From the NCBI RefSeq assembly GCF_015668195.1, contig NZ_JADPFC010000010.1, positions 1 to 57,676 on the forward strand: a stretch of DNA of 57,676 bases. The letters run 5' to 3'. The notes below the pieces were generated by a model. The model did not search any database. It was not told the origin of the DNA and saw nothing but the letters and a program-made list of their open reading frames with translations. Position numbers and translations under genes: made by a program. Below, one piece after another: positions 18,797-27,842 of the stretch (the first letter of the stretch is position 1; every line of letters starts with the position of its first letter). The stretch comes from Romboutsia_C sp015668195 (GTDB lineage Bacteria > Bacillota > Clostridia > Peptostreptococcales > Peptostreptococcaceae).

Positions 18797-20499
18797 ATGT
18801 TTCTAACCCTCCTATCATAATCAATAAATCTATTTACAAATTCTACAGAATCTTCTATTTCACATTTTATAGCTAGTTCTTGTAGTGATGTTTCTTTTAA
18901 ATTTGCTTTTTCTATTATATCTTTATTTGTTAATATCTTAGTTGATTTATCATCACCTATTTTTTGACCATTTGATAAAACTACTACATTATTTGTATAT
19001 TCTAGCATAAGGTGCATATCATGAGTTACCATAATTATAGTAACACCCTTTTTATTTAATTCTACTAAAAATTCCATTATTTCCGTATAATGCTTGAAGT
19101 CTTGTCCTGCTGTAGGCTCATCTAGTATTATTACCTCTGGATTTAATACTAATATAGATGCTATTGTAACTCTTTTCTTTTGCCCAAAACTAAGTGCTGA
19201 TATAGGCCAATTTCTATACCCATAAAGCCCACAAGTTTTAAGTACACTTTCTACTTTTTCTTTTATTTCTTCTTTATTGTATCCTCTTATCTTTAAACCA
19301 AAAGCAACTTCATCAAATACCATAGTTTTAGATATCATTTGATTAGGATTTTGCATAACAAATCCTATTTTTTCCGAACGCTCTTTTATAGATTCATCTT
19401 TTATATCTTTCCCATCAAATAATATTCTTCCACTAGTTGGTTTGTAAAAACCACATATTAATTTTGATATAGTAGATTTACCTGCACCATTTCTACCTAC
19501 TATACTTGCTATATCACCTTTTCTTATCTTAAAAGATACATCTTTAAGTATTTGTTTTTCGGGAGAATACGAAAAGTTTATATTATCTAATTCTAATATA
19601 TAGTCATTTTTAGCTTTAGATTCTTCTTTTTTAGTATTCTCATACCAATCATTGACCTTATCCTTACACTTTTCTATATCTAATGTATTTATACTTTCAG
19701 GCTTTAAGTCTTTATTTATCTCACAACCTGAATATTTTAAGGCAGTTATATATAAAGGCTCTCTCACTCCAACTTCTTCTAGCGTGTTAGTTGATAAGAG
19801 TTCATTTGGAGTAGTATCTGCTATTATACATCCTTTGTCCATAACTACTATTCTATCTACCTTACAATGAAGAACATCCTCTAATCTATGCTCTATTATT
19901 ACCATTGTTTTATTTTCTTTTTGTTGTATGCTATCTATAAGTTCCATAGCACTTTTTCCTGTAGCTGGGTCTAAACTTGCTAATGGCTCATCAAATAGTA
20001 ATACTTTAACTTCATCTACTGTAACTCCAGCTAAAGTTACCCTTTGCTTTTGCCCTCCAGATAGCTTATATGGTGATGCTTCTAATTCATTATCTATATC
20101 AACTAGCTTAGCAGCTTTATTAACTCTATCTATCATTTCATTTTGTTCTACACAGTAGTTTTCTAACTTAAATGCTATGTCTTCTCCTACTGTAAGACCT
20201 ATAAACTGACTGTCTGGATCTTGAAGAACAGTCCCAACTACTTTAGATAATTCAAATATATTTTTATTTTTTATATCTTCATTATTTATCCTTAGCTCTC
20301 CGCTCATCTCTCCATTATAGAAAAATGGTACTAATCCATTTAGACAATGTGCCAAGGTACTTTTACCTGATCCTGATGGCCCTACTATTAATACTTTTTC
20401 ACCTTCATAGATAGTCAAGTTTATATTTTTTAGTGTTGGCTCAGCTTGAATTCTATATTTAAAATTGAAGTCTTTAAACTCAATTATTTTCTTTTTCAT
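18793..20499 (-). CDS. ECF transporter ATPase, two fused ABC domains
   Basis: 568 aa. Two complete ABC domains in tandem: the first (about 1-240) with Walker A GPSGSGKST, signature LSGGQKQR and LLFDEPLASLD; the second (about 300-530) with GRNGAGKST, LSFGQKKR (a Gly-to-Phe variant signature) and IILDEPTAGQD. The fused form replaces separate EcfA1/EcfA2. It drives substrate release from the UPF0397 S component. It begins 19 bp after that gene and overlaps ecfT. Confidence 0.94.
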   Translation of the reverse strand: MKKKIIEFKDFNFKYRIQAEPTLKNINLTIYEGEKVLIVGPSGSGKSTLAHCLNGLVPFFYNGEMSGELRINNEDIKNKNIFELSKVVGTVLQDPDSQFIGLTVGEDIAFKLENYCVEQNEMIDRVNKAAKLVDIDNELEASPYKLSGGQKQRVTLAGVTVDEVKVLLFDEPLASLDPATGKSAMELIDSIQQKENKTMVIIEHRLEDVLHCKVDRIVVMDKGCIIADTTPNELLSTNTLEEVGVREPLYITALKYSGCEINKDLKPESINTLDIEKCKDKVNDWYENTKKEESKAKNDYILELDNINFSYSPEKQILKDVSFKIRKGDIASIVGRNGAGKSTISKLICGFYKPTSGRILFDGKDIKDESIKERSEKIGFVMQNPNQMISKTMVFDEVAFGLKIRGYNKEEIKEKVESVLKTCGLYGYRNWPISALSFGQKKRVTIASILVLNPEVIILDEPTAGQDFKHYTEIMEFLVELNKKGVTIIMVTHDMHLMLEYTNNVVVLSNGQKIGDDKSTKILTNKDIIEKANLKETSLQELAIKCEIEDSVEFVNRFIDYDRRVRNI

Positions 20500-20518
20500 A
20501 AATGCCTCCTTTCACCGA

Positions 20519-21076
20519 TTATTCTTCCACTCTTAAACTTCCGCTCTTTATTTTTGTTTTAGAGTATGTTTTTAATATTAAGGTTCCTAATATACCTATT
20601 GTAACCATGTTTGATATTCCACCTATAGCTCCTTGTATGTATACCTTATTTGCAGGTTCTGCATATATAACTATATCTAAAGTAGGTGCTACAACAAACC
20701 AAGCTATTACATTTGCTACAATTTGAGTTATATTAAAAATTATAATTTGTTTAGTGGAGAAATCTCCTTCGTCTACTTTTATTTTTTTATACATTATACC
20801 TATTATAAGACCCACTATAGCCGATGATATTACCCAACTAAACCAAGGCATTCCATAAAACACTAAATCTTTTAACCCATGTCCTATAAGCCCTATTAAA
20901 AATCCTGCTATAGGACCATAAAGCACTGCCATTAATGCTAGATAAGCATATGCTGTTTCTATGTTAGTATTTGGTATACCACTTGGTATAGAACCAAATC
21001 TTCCCAAGATCATAAACACTGCAGCTCCAATTCCTATAGCAACTATAGTTTTTATTGAAAGTTTACTTTTATTCAT
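20519..21076 (-). CDS. ECF transporter S component, UPF0397 family
   Basis: 185 aa, about six helices. It matches the UPF0397 pattern: basic N-terminus, then SIKTIVAIGIGAAVFMILGRF, SIPSGIPNTNI and GPIAGFLIGLIGHGLKD. S components bind the vitamin or cofactor precursor. Pfam groups this family with riboflavin-type S components, but the substrate of UPF0397 itself is not settled and no riboswitch is visible to help. First gene of the operon under a near-consensus promoter. Confidence 0.9.
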   Translation of the reverse strand: MNKSKLSIKTIVAIGIGAAVFMILGRFGSIPSGIPNTNIETAYAYLALMAVLYGPIAGFLIGLIGHGLKDLVFYGMPWFSWVISSAIVGLIIGIMYKKIKVDEGDFSTKQIIIFNITQIVANVIAWFVVAPTLDIVIYAEPANKVYIQGAIGGISNMVTIGILGTLILKTYSKTKIKSGSLRVEE

Positions 21077-21097
21077 ACTTATACCTCTCTATTTTAG

Positions 21098-21107
21098 ATG
21101 TATACAT
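21098..21107. promoter_or_regulatory. Palindrome in the leader of the ECF operon
   Basis: ATGTATACAT lies between the promoter start site and the ribosome site of the UPF0397 gene. It could be an operator, but a 10-bp palindrome in AT-rich DNA may be chance. Confidence 0.25.
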
Positions 21108-21137
21108 TTATATTTATTTAAATTAAACACAAATTTT

Positions 21138-21166
21138 AGTATAACTCTTACTAAAAAAAATGTCAA
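21138..21166 (-). promoter_or_regulatory. Strong sigma-A promoter of the ECF operon
   Basis: Minus strand: -35 TTGACA (21161-21166), exactly 17 bp, -10 TATACT (21138-21143). Start predicted near 21131, leaving a leader of about 55 nt, too short for a known vitamin riboswitch. Confidence 0.8.
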
Positions 21167-21279
21167 TGTTAGTCGATTTTTTAACCATACTCCTACCTTT
21201 ATTATTTACGTTATTTTTTATAAATACTTAATCTTTTAATTAAATAATTAATATATTTTATGCTTATAATAAAAACAAA

Positions 21280-21305
21280 AAAGGCAGAGAAAAATCTCTG
21301 CCTTT
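21280..21305 (-). terminator. Terminator of the Ena-like gene
   Basis: Perfect 11-bp stem AAAGGCAGAGA / TCTCTGCCTTT with TTTTTTGTTTTT following on the minus strand, 69 bp past the stop. Confidence 0.9.
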
Positions 21306-21373
21306 AAGAAATTATTTATTTTTTCTTAGGGTAACTTATCTATATTATTAGTGTATGTGTAATATCACTAAAG

Positions 21374-21754
21374 TTAAAATGATGCAAGTTGTAAATCAAA
21401 GCAAAGTAATGCTCTTGCTGTCATATTTGGTGTTAGTGATGTAATTACAACAGCGTTTAATTGCTCTACTGAAAATGCAGCTTCTTGATTTGGTGCTATG
21501 ACAATATCAATAGGGCTCGCTTGAACTCTAATACTTACAGTTCTTGATAAGTTTCTAACTTTTATTGTAGCACGCGTAGTATTTGGATTAGATGAGTCAT
21601 AAACAACTACTCCAGCAGGTGTAGCCGTTGATCTTATAGTAAATTGTTCCTTAACAAATCCATCACAACATCTACTTTCTATATCACATACTTCATCTCT
21701 TATATCCTCAAAATCGTCTCTTTGGAAACATTCACAATTATTATTTCTGCACAT
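21374..21754 (-). CDS. Putative S-Ena-type endospore appendage subunit (DUF3992-like)
   Basis: 126 aa. The N-terminal connector is rich in cysteine (C2, C7, C9, C23, C29, C30; motif SRCCDGF). It is followed by an all-beta segment (TIKVRNLSRTVSIRVQASP, then IVIAPNQEAAFSVEQLNAVVITS) and a lone C-terminal Cys in ALLCFDLQ. This matches the plan of Bacillus Ena subunits: flexible Cys-bearing N-terminus, jelly-roll, late Cys, with disulfides linking stacked subunits into fibres. The homology call is from memory of the pattern. A sigma-K-like promoter and single-gene layout support a spore role. The alternative is another small Cys-rich spore coat protein. Confidence 0.65.
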   Translation of the reverse strand: MCRNNNCECFQRDDFEDIRDEVCDIESRCCDGFVKEQFTIRSTATPAGVVVYDSSNPNTTRATIKVRNLSRTVSIRVQASPIDIVIAPNQEAAFSVEQLNAVVITSLTPNMTARALLCFDLQLASF

Positions 21755-21778
21755 ATTTATATTAACCTCCTTTTAATT

Positions 21779-21801
21779 AGGACAGCTTATTTGCCTGTCC
21801 T
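21779..21801 (-). other. 5'-UTR hairpin of the Ena-like gene
   Basis: A 7-bp stem AGGACAG / CTGTCCT with a 9-nt loop lies between the proposed start site and the AGGAGG ribosome site. It lacks a T-run, so it is more likely an mRNA-stabilising or control hairpin than a terminator. Confidence 0.5.
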
Positions 21802-21805
21802 TTAA

Positions 21806-21832
21806 TATAATATGAATAATATAAAATTTAGT
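21806..21832 (-). promoter_or_regulatory. Candidate sigma-K promoter of the Ena-like gene
   Basis: Minus strand: AC (21831-21832), 16 bp, CATATTATA (21806-21814), matching the mother-cell sigma-K form AC-N16/17-CATANNNTA. The region is AT-rich, so chance is possible. Confidence 0.45.
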
Positions 21833-21938
21833 TACATAAAACGACTTTTTTCTACATTTTTATTATTAATTATTTTAAATTCTTAACATTTCAATAAATT
21901 TTTACCATTGATTTGTATAAAATGATATAAAAATAATA

Positions 21939-21967
21939 AAAGGATATGAACTTATGTCATATCCTTT
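21939..21967 (-). terminator. Terminator of ygiQ
   Basis: Perfect 11-bp stem AAAGGATATGA / TCATATCCTTT with a 7-nt loop, just past the stop; T-rich on the minus side. Confidence 0.8.
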
Positions 21968-21973
21968 GTATAT

Positions 21974-23947
21974 TTATCTTCTTTTCTTTTTCATAGGCTT
22001 TGAACTTTTAGAAAAATTCTTACTTGATTTATTATTTCTATCCTTTTTGCCTCTAGATTTTGATTCATTATTTCTTGAAGAATTTCTTCCTCTTGAACTA
22101 TTATTATTTGAGTTTTTAGAATTCAAGTTTCTATTTGAATATCCTCTAGCTTCTCTTGGCTTTATTAAACATCTTGGACTAAATCCTATTAAATCTTCTC
22201 TTCCAGCTTCAACTAATGCTGCATGTACTAAATCATAATTTCTTGGAGCACTATATTGAAGTAATGCTCTTTGCATAGCCTTTTCTTGTTTCGACTTAGG
22301 AACATATACTGGTTTCATAGTTAATGGATCTATTCCTGTGTAGAACATCGTAGTTGATAATGTCCCTGGAGTTGGATAAAAATCCTGTACCTGCTCTGGT
22401 TGATATTTAATGTCTCTTAAGTACTCTGCAAGCTCTATAGCTGAATTTAATGTTGAACCTGGATGAGATGACATTAAATAAGGTATAATATATTGTTTTT
22501 TACCAGCTCTTTCACTTAATCTAAAGAATTTTTCTCTAAATTTATCATAAGTATTTCCTGCTGGCTTTTGCATATGCTCTAAAACTTCTTCTGCTATATG
22601 CTCTGGAGCCACTTTTAATTGCCCACTAACATGATGTTCAACAAGTTCTTTAAAGAATTTATCATTTTTATCAGCCATTACATAGTCATATCTTATTCCT
22701 GAACGTACGAATACCTTCTTAACTTTAGGTAAATTTCTAACCTTTCTCAATAATTCTAAGAAATCTGTATGGTCAACTTTTAAATTCTTACATGGATCTG
22801 GGTGTAAACATTGTCTATGCTTACAAGCTCCTTTAGTTATTTGCTTTTTACATGCTTCATGTCTAAAGTTTGCTGTAGGACCTCCAACATCATGTATATA
22901 TCCTTTAAAATCTGGAAGTTCTGTTATATATTTAGCTTCATCTAATATAGACTCATGACTTCTACTTTGTACTGCTCTACCTTGGTGGAATGTTATTGCA
23001 CAGAAAGAACAACTTCCAAAGCAACCTCTTGAACTTACTATACCAAACTTAACTTCTTCTATAGCAGGTATTCCTCCCATTTCTTTGTATATAGGATGAT
23101 AGTCTTTAGCATAAGGTAGTGCATAAACTTCATCCAGCTCTTCTCTATTTAATGGTGGTTCTGGTTTATTTTGAACTAAATACTTATCACCATGTCTTTG
23201 TATTATAACTTTTCCTCTATATGGGTCTTGCTCATCATATTGAATTTTAAATGCTTTTGCATATTCTTCTTTACTTGAACATACATCTTTATATGATGGT
23301 ATCTCTACATAATCATCATATATTTCTTCTTTGCTATCTGCTATATAACAAGTTCCATTTATATGTCTTATATATTTAGGGTCAAAACCGTCATTTAAAG
23401 CATTAGCTACTTCTACTATTTGTCTTTCACTCATACCATAAACTAATAAATCTGCACCACTATCTATTAGTATAGACTTTCTCACTTTATCTCCCCAATA
23501 GTCATAATGAGCAAATCTTCTTAAACTTGCTTCAAGCCCTCCAATTGCTATGTTAGCATCTTTATAAGCTTCTCTAATTTTATTACAATAAACTATTACT
23601 GCTCTATCAGGTCTAAGTCCCATTTTCCCACCTGGAGAGTACATATCTTTATCTCTACGTTTTTTACTTACTGAATAATGATTAACCATAGAGTCCATAT
23701 TTCCTGAGTTAACTAGGAAACCTAGTCTTGGTTCTCCTAGCTTCATAAAATCATCAGTACTTTTCCAATCTGGTTGAGCTATTATTCCTACTTTATACCC
23801 TGCATTTTCTAATACTCTAGATATTATAGCTGTACCAAAGCTATGATGGTCAACATAAGCATCTCCTGTAACTATAATAAAATCTAGTTGTTCCCATCCT
23901 CTATCTATCATATCTTGCTTGCATATAGGTAAAAATTTGTTTTCCAT
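21974..23947 (-). CDS. YgiQ family radical SAM protein
   Basis: 657 aa. A vitamin-B12-binding-like N-terminal region (about 1-290, with GLRPDRAVIVYCNKIREAY and IGGLEASLRRFAHYDYWGDKVR) is followed by a radical SAM core with CFGSCSFC (CxxxCxxC cluster motif) near residue 310, and the YgiQ C-terminal region. The tail (about 605-657) is an unusual Arg/Lys/Ser/Asn-rich disordered stretch suited to nucleic acid binding. The substrate of this widespread family is unknown. Monocistronic. Confidence 0.93.
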   Translation of the reverse strand: MENKFLPICKQDMIDRGWEQLDFIIVTGDAYVDHHSFGTAIISRVLENAGYKVGIIAQPDWKSTDDFMKLGEPRLGFLVNSGNMDSMVNHYSVSKKRRDKDMYSPGGKMGLRPDRAVIVYCNKIREAYKDANIAIGGLEASLRRFAHYDYWGDKVRKSILIDSGADLLVYGMSERQIVEVANALNDGFDPKYIRHINGTCYIADSKEEIYDDYVEIPSYKDVCSSKEEYAKAFKIQYDEQDPYRGKVIIQRHGDKYLVQNKPEPPLNREELDEVYALPYAKDYHPIYKEMGGIPAIEEVKFGIVSSRGCFGSCSFCAITFHQGRAVQSRSHESILDEAKYITELPDFKGYIHDVGGPTANFRHEACKKQITKGACKHRQCLHPDPCKNLKVDHTDFLELLRKVRNLPKVKKVFVRSGIRYDYVMADKNDKFFKELVEHHVSGQLKVAPEHIAEEVLEHMQKPAGNTYDKFREKFFRLSERAGKKQYIIPYLMSSHPGSTLNSAIELAEYLRDIKYQPEQVQDFYPTPGTLSTTMFYTGIDPLTMKPVYVPKSKQEKAMQRALLQYSAPRNYDLVHAALVEAGREDLIGFSPRCLIKPREARGYSNRNLNSKNSNNNSSRGRNSSRNNESKSRGKKDRNNKSSKNFSKSSKPMKKKRR

Positions 23948-24278
23948 TTTATCACCTGCTTAATCTATATTTGTCTATTTTAACATATTAAAAATTCATT
24001 TTCTGTCCTTAGGTCTTAAGATTTAATTATATCATTAATTTACTTTATTTTTAATCATTATTTATTTATTTTTATCAAAATTAAAATAAGTATGGTAATT
24101 TTATATAATTTCCTGGAAAATATTTATGCTTACTGTCTCATTTTATATTTTACTACACAAAATAGATACTCTTAATTATTATTAACCACTTAATATAAAT
24201 ATCAAACAAAAGTATTAGTTAAAATATTTATTTATTAGTTTTTTAGGGAATACGAAATTTTTAATTTGCTTAAAATTT
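23948..24278. other. AT-rich intergenic upstream of ygiQ
   Basis: 331 bp with the ygiQ ribosome site (AGGTGA) at its left end. No small gene, structured RNA or confident promoter was recognised. Confidence 0.4.
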
Positions 24279-24310
24279 AAAATAGCGATGAGATATCTCA
24301 TCGCTATTTT
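24279..24310 (-). terminator. Terminator of the YtcJ-type amidohydrolase gene
   Basis: Perfect 16-bp palindrome AATAGCGATGAGATATCTCA extended on both sides, T-rich on the minus strand, at the gene's 3' end. Confidence 0.9.
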
Positions 24311-24315
24311 TTATA

Positions 24316-25968
24316 TTATGCATTTTGTAATTCAGCTTCTTTAACAAATATAGTTTTACCTTCTTTTATAGTTTCTAATACTTTTATGTTTTCTATTTCC
24401 ATAGTATCAACTTCAAGAGGGTTTTTATCTAATATAACTAAGTCAGCTAACTTACCAACTTCTATACTACCTTTTACATCTTCTTCGAAGTATTGGTATG
24501 CACCATTTATAGTTACAGCCTTTATAGCTTCCATAACTGATATTCTTTGATGTTCTCCTAATACTCTTCCTGATTCTGTAGTTCTATTAACAGCTGTATG
24601 CATAGCTATTATTTGGTTTGGCATTTTTACTGGTGGATCTTGATGTAGCGTAAACTTTATACCCTTTTCTAATGCCCATCCTATTGGAGATATATTTTGA
24701 GCTCTTTCTGGTCCAAATACTTGATCATGGTGTAAATCTCCCCAGAATCTTACATGATCATTGAAGAATGTTGGTATTGCACCTATTTCTTTAACATCAT
24801 CTAATTGGTCTTCTCTTAATGCTTGACAGTGAACCATAACAGGTCTTAAATCTGCTTTACTTCCTGTTATTTCTAAAGCTTTTTTGTAGCATCTTAAGAA
24901 TTGAGCACAAGCTTCATCACCATTTACATGAGTATGAACTTGTACATTTAAGTTTATACAATCAACAAAGTAATTAGTTACAACTTCATCAGTTTGAGTT
25001 CCATATCCACAGTAATCAGCTGGTTGACCTTCTGGTACAACGTGATAAGGCTTGCTTAACCAAGCAGTAAATCCTTGCGGAGACCCATCTAACCAAGTCT
25101 TAGCTCCTGCTAACTTATAGTGATTGAAGTATTCTCTCTTTGGAGTACCTTCATTTTTCATTAAGTTCATTGTTGATGGCTGAGTAGCAAGTCCAACTAT
25201 ATCTATCATTAACATATTATTTTGAGCACATGCTCCTAATATATGATTGTAATGATTAGCTTCTTCTACTGAAGCATCTTGAGTTGTTGTAACACCTAAT
25301 GATGCATATACCTTTTGAGCTTTAACAACAGCCTTTAAAACTTCTTCAAATCCTGGAGCTTTTATAACTTTTTTCTTTTCACTATCTAATATAGCATTTT
25401 CTTCTAATACTCCATTTGCCTCTTTTGAATCAGGTGATACTGTTCTTACAACTCCACCTTCTGGAACTATATAGTCATCTCCTACATATCCATATAATTC
25501 TAATGCTTTAGAGTTTACAGCTGATAAATGTCCTGATGCATGAGAAACAGTTATCGGTACTTCTGTACTTATTTGGTCTAAGTCAAACTTAGTTGGATGT
25601 TCTCCACCTTCAAATTTAGTGTTATCATATCCAAATCCTATTAACCAGTTTCCATCTGTTGGAGGATCACTTTCGAAGGCTTCTTTTAATCTAGATAATA
25701 GTTCTTCTTTAGAAGTTACATCTCCTAATGTTACTATCATTAAAGTTTGAGCTGTAGCAACTATGTGTCCATGAGGATCTATAAACCCTGGGAGAATTGT
25801 TTTCCCATCTAGGTCTATTTTTTCAGTAATTTCATCTGCTAACGCAAGAACCTCTTCATTAGTTCCTACTGCTTTTATTTTTCCTTCTTCAACTAATATA
25901 GCTTGTGCTATTGATTCATTTTTGTCAACAGTTACCACTGTTCCATTGAAGTAAATCTTTTTAGTCAT
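24316..25968 (-). CDS. Amidohydrolase family 3 protein (YtcJ-like metal-dependent hydrolase)
   Basis: 550 aa from the ATG at 25968 (AAGGGAG seven bases upstream; the frame opens to 25992 but overlaps the ribosome site). Metal-binding motifs in order: PGFIDPHGHIVAT (HxH), HTHVNGDEACAQF, VHCQALREDQLDD, and HQDPPV where the catalytic Asp of the family sits. YtcJ-type enzymes hydrolyse varied amides and ureas; the substrate is unknown. It follows an AGCS symporter across a hairpin, suggesting that the symporter imports its substrate or a related amino compound. Confidence 0.88.
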   Translation of the reverse strand: MTKKIYFNGTVVTVDKNESIAQAILVEEGKIKAVGTNEEVLALADEITEKIDLDGKTILPGFIDPHGHIVATAQTLMIVTLGDVTSKEELLSRLKEAFESDPPTDGNWLIGFGYDNTKFEGGEHPTKFDLDQISTEVPITVSHASGHLSAVNSKALELYGYVGDDYIVPEGGVVRTVSPDSKEANGVLEENAILDSEKKKVIKAPGFEEVLKAVVKAQKVYASLGVTTTQDASVEEANHYNHILGACAQNNMLMIDIVGLATQPSTMNLMKNEGTPKREYFNHYKLAGAKTWLDGSPQGFTAWLSKPYHVVPEGQPADYCGYGTQTDEVVTNYFVDCINLNVQVHTHVNGDEACAQFLRCYKKALEITGSKADLRPVMVHCQALREDQLDDVKEIGAIPTFFNDHVRFWGDLHHDQVFGPERAQNISPIGWALEKGIKFTLHQDPPVKMPNQIIAMHTAVNRTTESGRVLGEHQRISVMEAIKAVTINGAYQYFEEDVKGSIEVGKLADLVILDKNPLEVDTMEIENIKVLETIKEGKTIFVKEAELQNA

Positions 25969-26010
25969 TGTATTTCTCCCTTCACCAGGCAAGTTTTAAT
26001 GTATATATAT

Positions 26011-26041
26011 AAAGCTACTTACTAATATAGCAAGTAGCTTT
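26011..26041 (-). terminator. Intercistronic hairpin between AGCS symporter 1 and the amidohydrolase
   Basis: Stem AAAGCTACTT / AAGTAGCTTT with an 11-nt loop; the tail on the minus strand is ATATATATAC rather than pure T. Only about 42 bp separate it from the amidohydrolase start, leaving no room for a full promoter. It may be a leaky terminator or a processing site. Confidence 0.6.
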
Positions 26042-26069
26042 TTAGCTTATTTAAATAATTATTATATCA

Positions 26070-27425
26070 TTAAGCTACTTTGTCTTTTTTAATTGATCCA
26101 CTTAACTTGTAAGCTTCCCAATGTTTGAATGTAAATATAGCTAATGCTGTTACATTTATTCCTGAAAGTACAAATAATAATAAGTCAACAGCTTCGAATA
26201 CCACGTTAGCTCCAAATACTGCTAAAGTACCAGCAGCTATTATTAATGCTAAGTATATTGCTATATTTTTATTAATTGGATTTTGCTTAAATAACTTTGT
26301 CATGTAGTAGTAAGATCCAAGTATTGTAGTTAATGCTGATAATACTGTGAATGCTGCTAAAACAATTAATCCAAATATACCAACTACATGCTCAGCCGTA
26401 GCAAAGTAACCACCTAATCTTGCAACAGTTCCTGCTGCATTTCCATTAGCATCAACTAATGCTAAAGTTCCTACTTCAACTCCATAAGAAGCTATATATG
26501 AAGTAACAACTATAGAAACGAATACTGTTACAGCTGTTGGTAATAAAGATATCATAGCTGCTTCTCTTGGTTGTGAATTAGATTCTTGAGCAGCCATTGC
26601 TAAAGCTCCAAGACCAGTTTCTGCTGTTTGTATAACCTTTTGCATACCTAATATAAATCCTAAAGGCACACCCATCATTGCATTAACTGGATTCATCATA
26701 CCTTTTATCATACTTCCAAAGAAAGTAGGTATGTAATCAGCAGTCTTAAGAACAAACATTGTAAAGAATATGAAGTACCCAGCAACTGCTGTTCCTATCA
26801 TATAAGTCATTGCTCCCATAAATAACTCGTGCTTTTTAGATAATACTAATGCAGCAACTACTGCTATTACTGGTATAACTATGAATAAATATCTTTGAAC
26901 TAATGATAATTCGATTCCAAACTTATCATTTAATACTGTAGCGAAAACTGAATCTATACCACTAAATTGGAACCCACCAAATCCAAATACTGCTAATGCA
27001 ACGAAACATATAGCATATGTCATTCCTAATTTAGGGCTTATTAGAGTAGATATATACTCCTTTGGAGTTTTCCCCATTATTTTTGAGTTTAATGTTTCAG
27101 AATATGAAACAGGAAGCATTATTAATGAACCTATTAATGCCCATATAGCCATAGCTTCTATATTTGCTTGGCCGTTTGCTGATAATTTTGATAATGCACC
27201 AAGAACACCTATTATCGCTCCTGTACCTATCATCGCCCCTAAAGATATAGAAGCTGGCCCTATTACATTTTTCATTTGTAATTTAGCAGGCTTTGTAGCT
27301 TGTTTTTGTATCATGAAGATTGTCCTTATAGCCATTGTAGCGCCAACAACTAATATAAATGGTAAAAATACTGGCCATATAGCTTCAGATACTTTTGTTA
27401 TTGCAACTTCTAACTGATGTAGCAT
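26070..27425 (-). CDS. AGCS family sodium:amino-acid symporter (copy 1)
   Basis: 451 aa, about 11 helices, belonging to the alanine/glycine:cation symporter family. The signature region is GTGAIIGVLGALSKLSANGQANIEAMAIWALIGS (about 65-100), with EAAMISLLPTAVT later. It imports a small amino acid with sodium. Its codon use is richer in GCT/GGT/TTC than that of copy 2, suggesting higher expression. Upstream of the amidohydrolase on the same strand; its paralog lies at 31070-32389. Confidence 0.9.
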   Translation of the reverse strand: MLHQLEVAITKVSEAIWPVFLPFILVVGATMAIRTIFMIQKQATKPAKLQMKNVIGPASISLGAMIGTGAIIGVLGALSKLSANGQANIEAMAIWALIGSLIMLPVSYSETLNSKIMGKTPKEYISTLISPKLGMTYAICFVALAVFGFGGFQFSGIDSVFATVLNDKFGIELSLVQRYLFIVIPVIAVVAALVLSKKHELFMGAMTYMIGTAVAGYFIFFTMFVLKTADYIPTFFGSMIKGMMNPVNAMMGVPLGFILGMQKVIQTAETGLGALAMAAQESNSQPREAAMISLLPTAVTVFVSIVVTSYIASYGVEVGTLALVDANGNAAGTVARLGGYFATAEHVVGIFGLIVLAAFTVLSALTTILGSYYYMTKLFKQNPINKNIAIYLALIIAAGTLAVFGANVVFEAVDLLLFVLSGINVTALAIFTFKHWEAYKLSGSIKKDKVA

Positions 27426-27842
27426 CTTTTATGTTCTCCTTGTAAATATTTATTTTTTATATCTATTTTGTTTTTTGTATATCTAACCCCCTAAAATATA
27501 CAAAAAAAATAGGCTTCACATTCATTAAATAATACAACAATTTATAAAAGTTAATCTTAGCACTTATACTTTTTCATCAAAAAACTGACTATCTTACGTA
27601 TTTTATTAATTAAAATAATAACGGTATATCTATATCAGTTTTAAGATTTTATTAAAATATAAAACTTTAAGATTAACTATATAAAATTATTGGATCATTA
27701 ATGATTTTGTTAGTGCCTATTTACAGTTACTACAATATCAATTTTTTATTATTTAAGTCAATAAATTATTTTGACCTTTATTTTCTTTTTTCAACAAATT
27801 CAAACATTTTTGAAATTCGTCAATATAATTTCTAGTAAACTA
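27426..27842. promoter_or_regulatory. Control region between AGCS symporter 1 and the XRE regulator
   Basis: 417 bp of AT-rich DNA. It has two dyads: TGTATAT and ATATACA arms (27476-27502) around TAACCCCCTA, 50 bp upstream of the symporter, and an 11-bp inverted pair AGTTAATCTTA / TAAGATTAACT at 27549-27559 and 27668-27678. Either could be sites for the regulator encoded next door. No clear sigma-A promoter could be fixed. Confidence 0.3.

Noticed and set aside
21077..21137. Vitamin riboswitch in the ECF operon leader
   Set aside because: The leader from the predicted start is only about 55 nt and lacks TPP, FMN or cobalamin core motifs.
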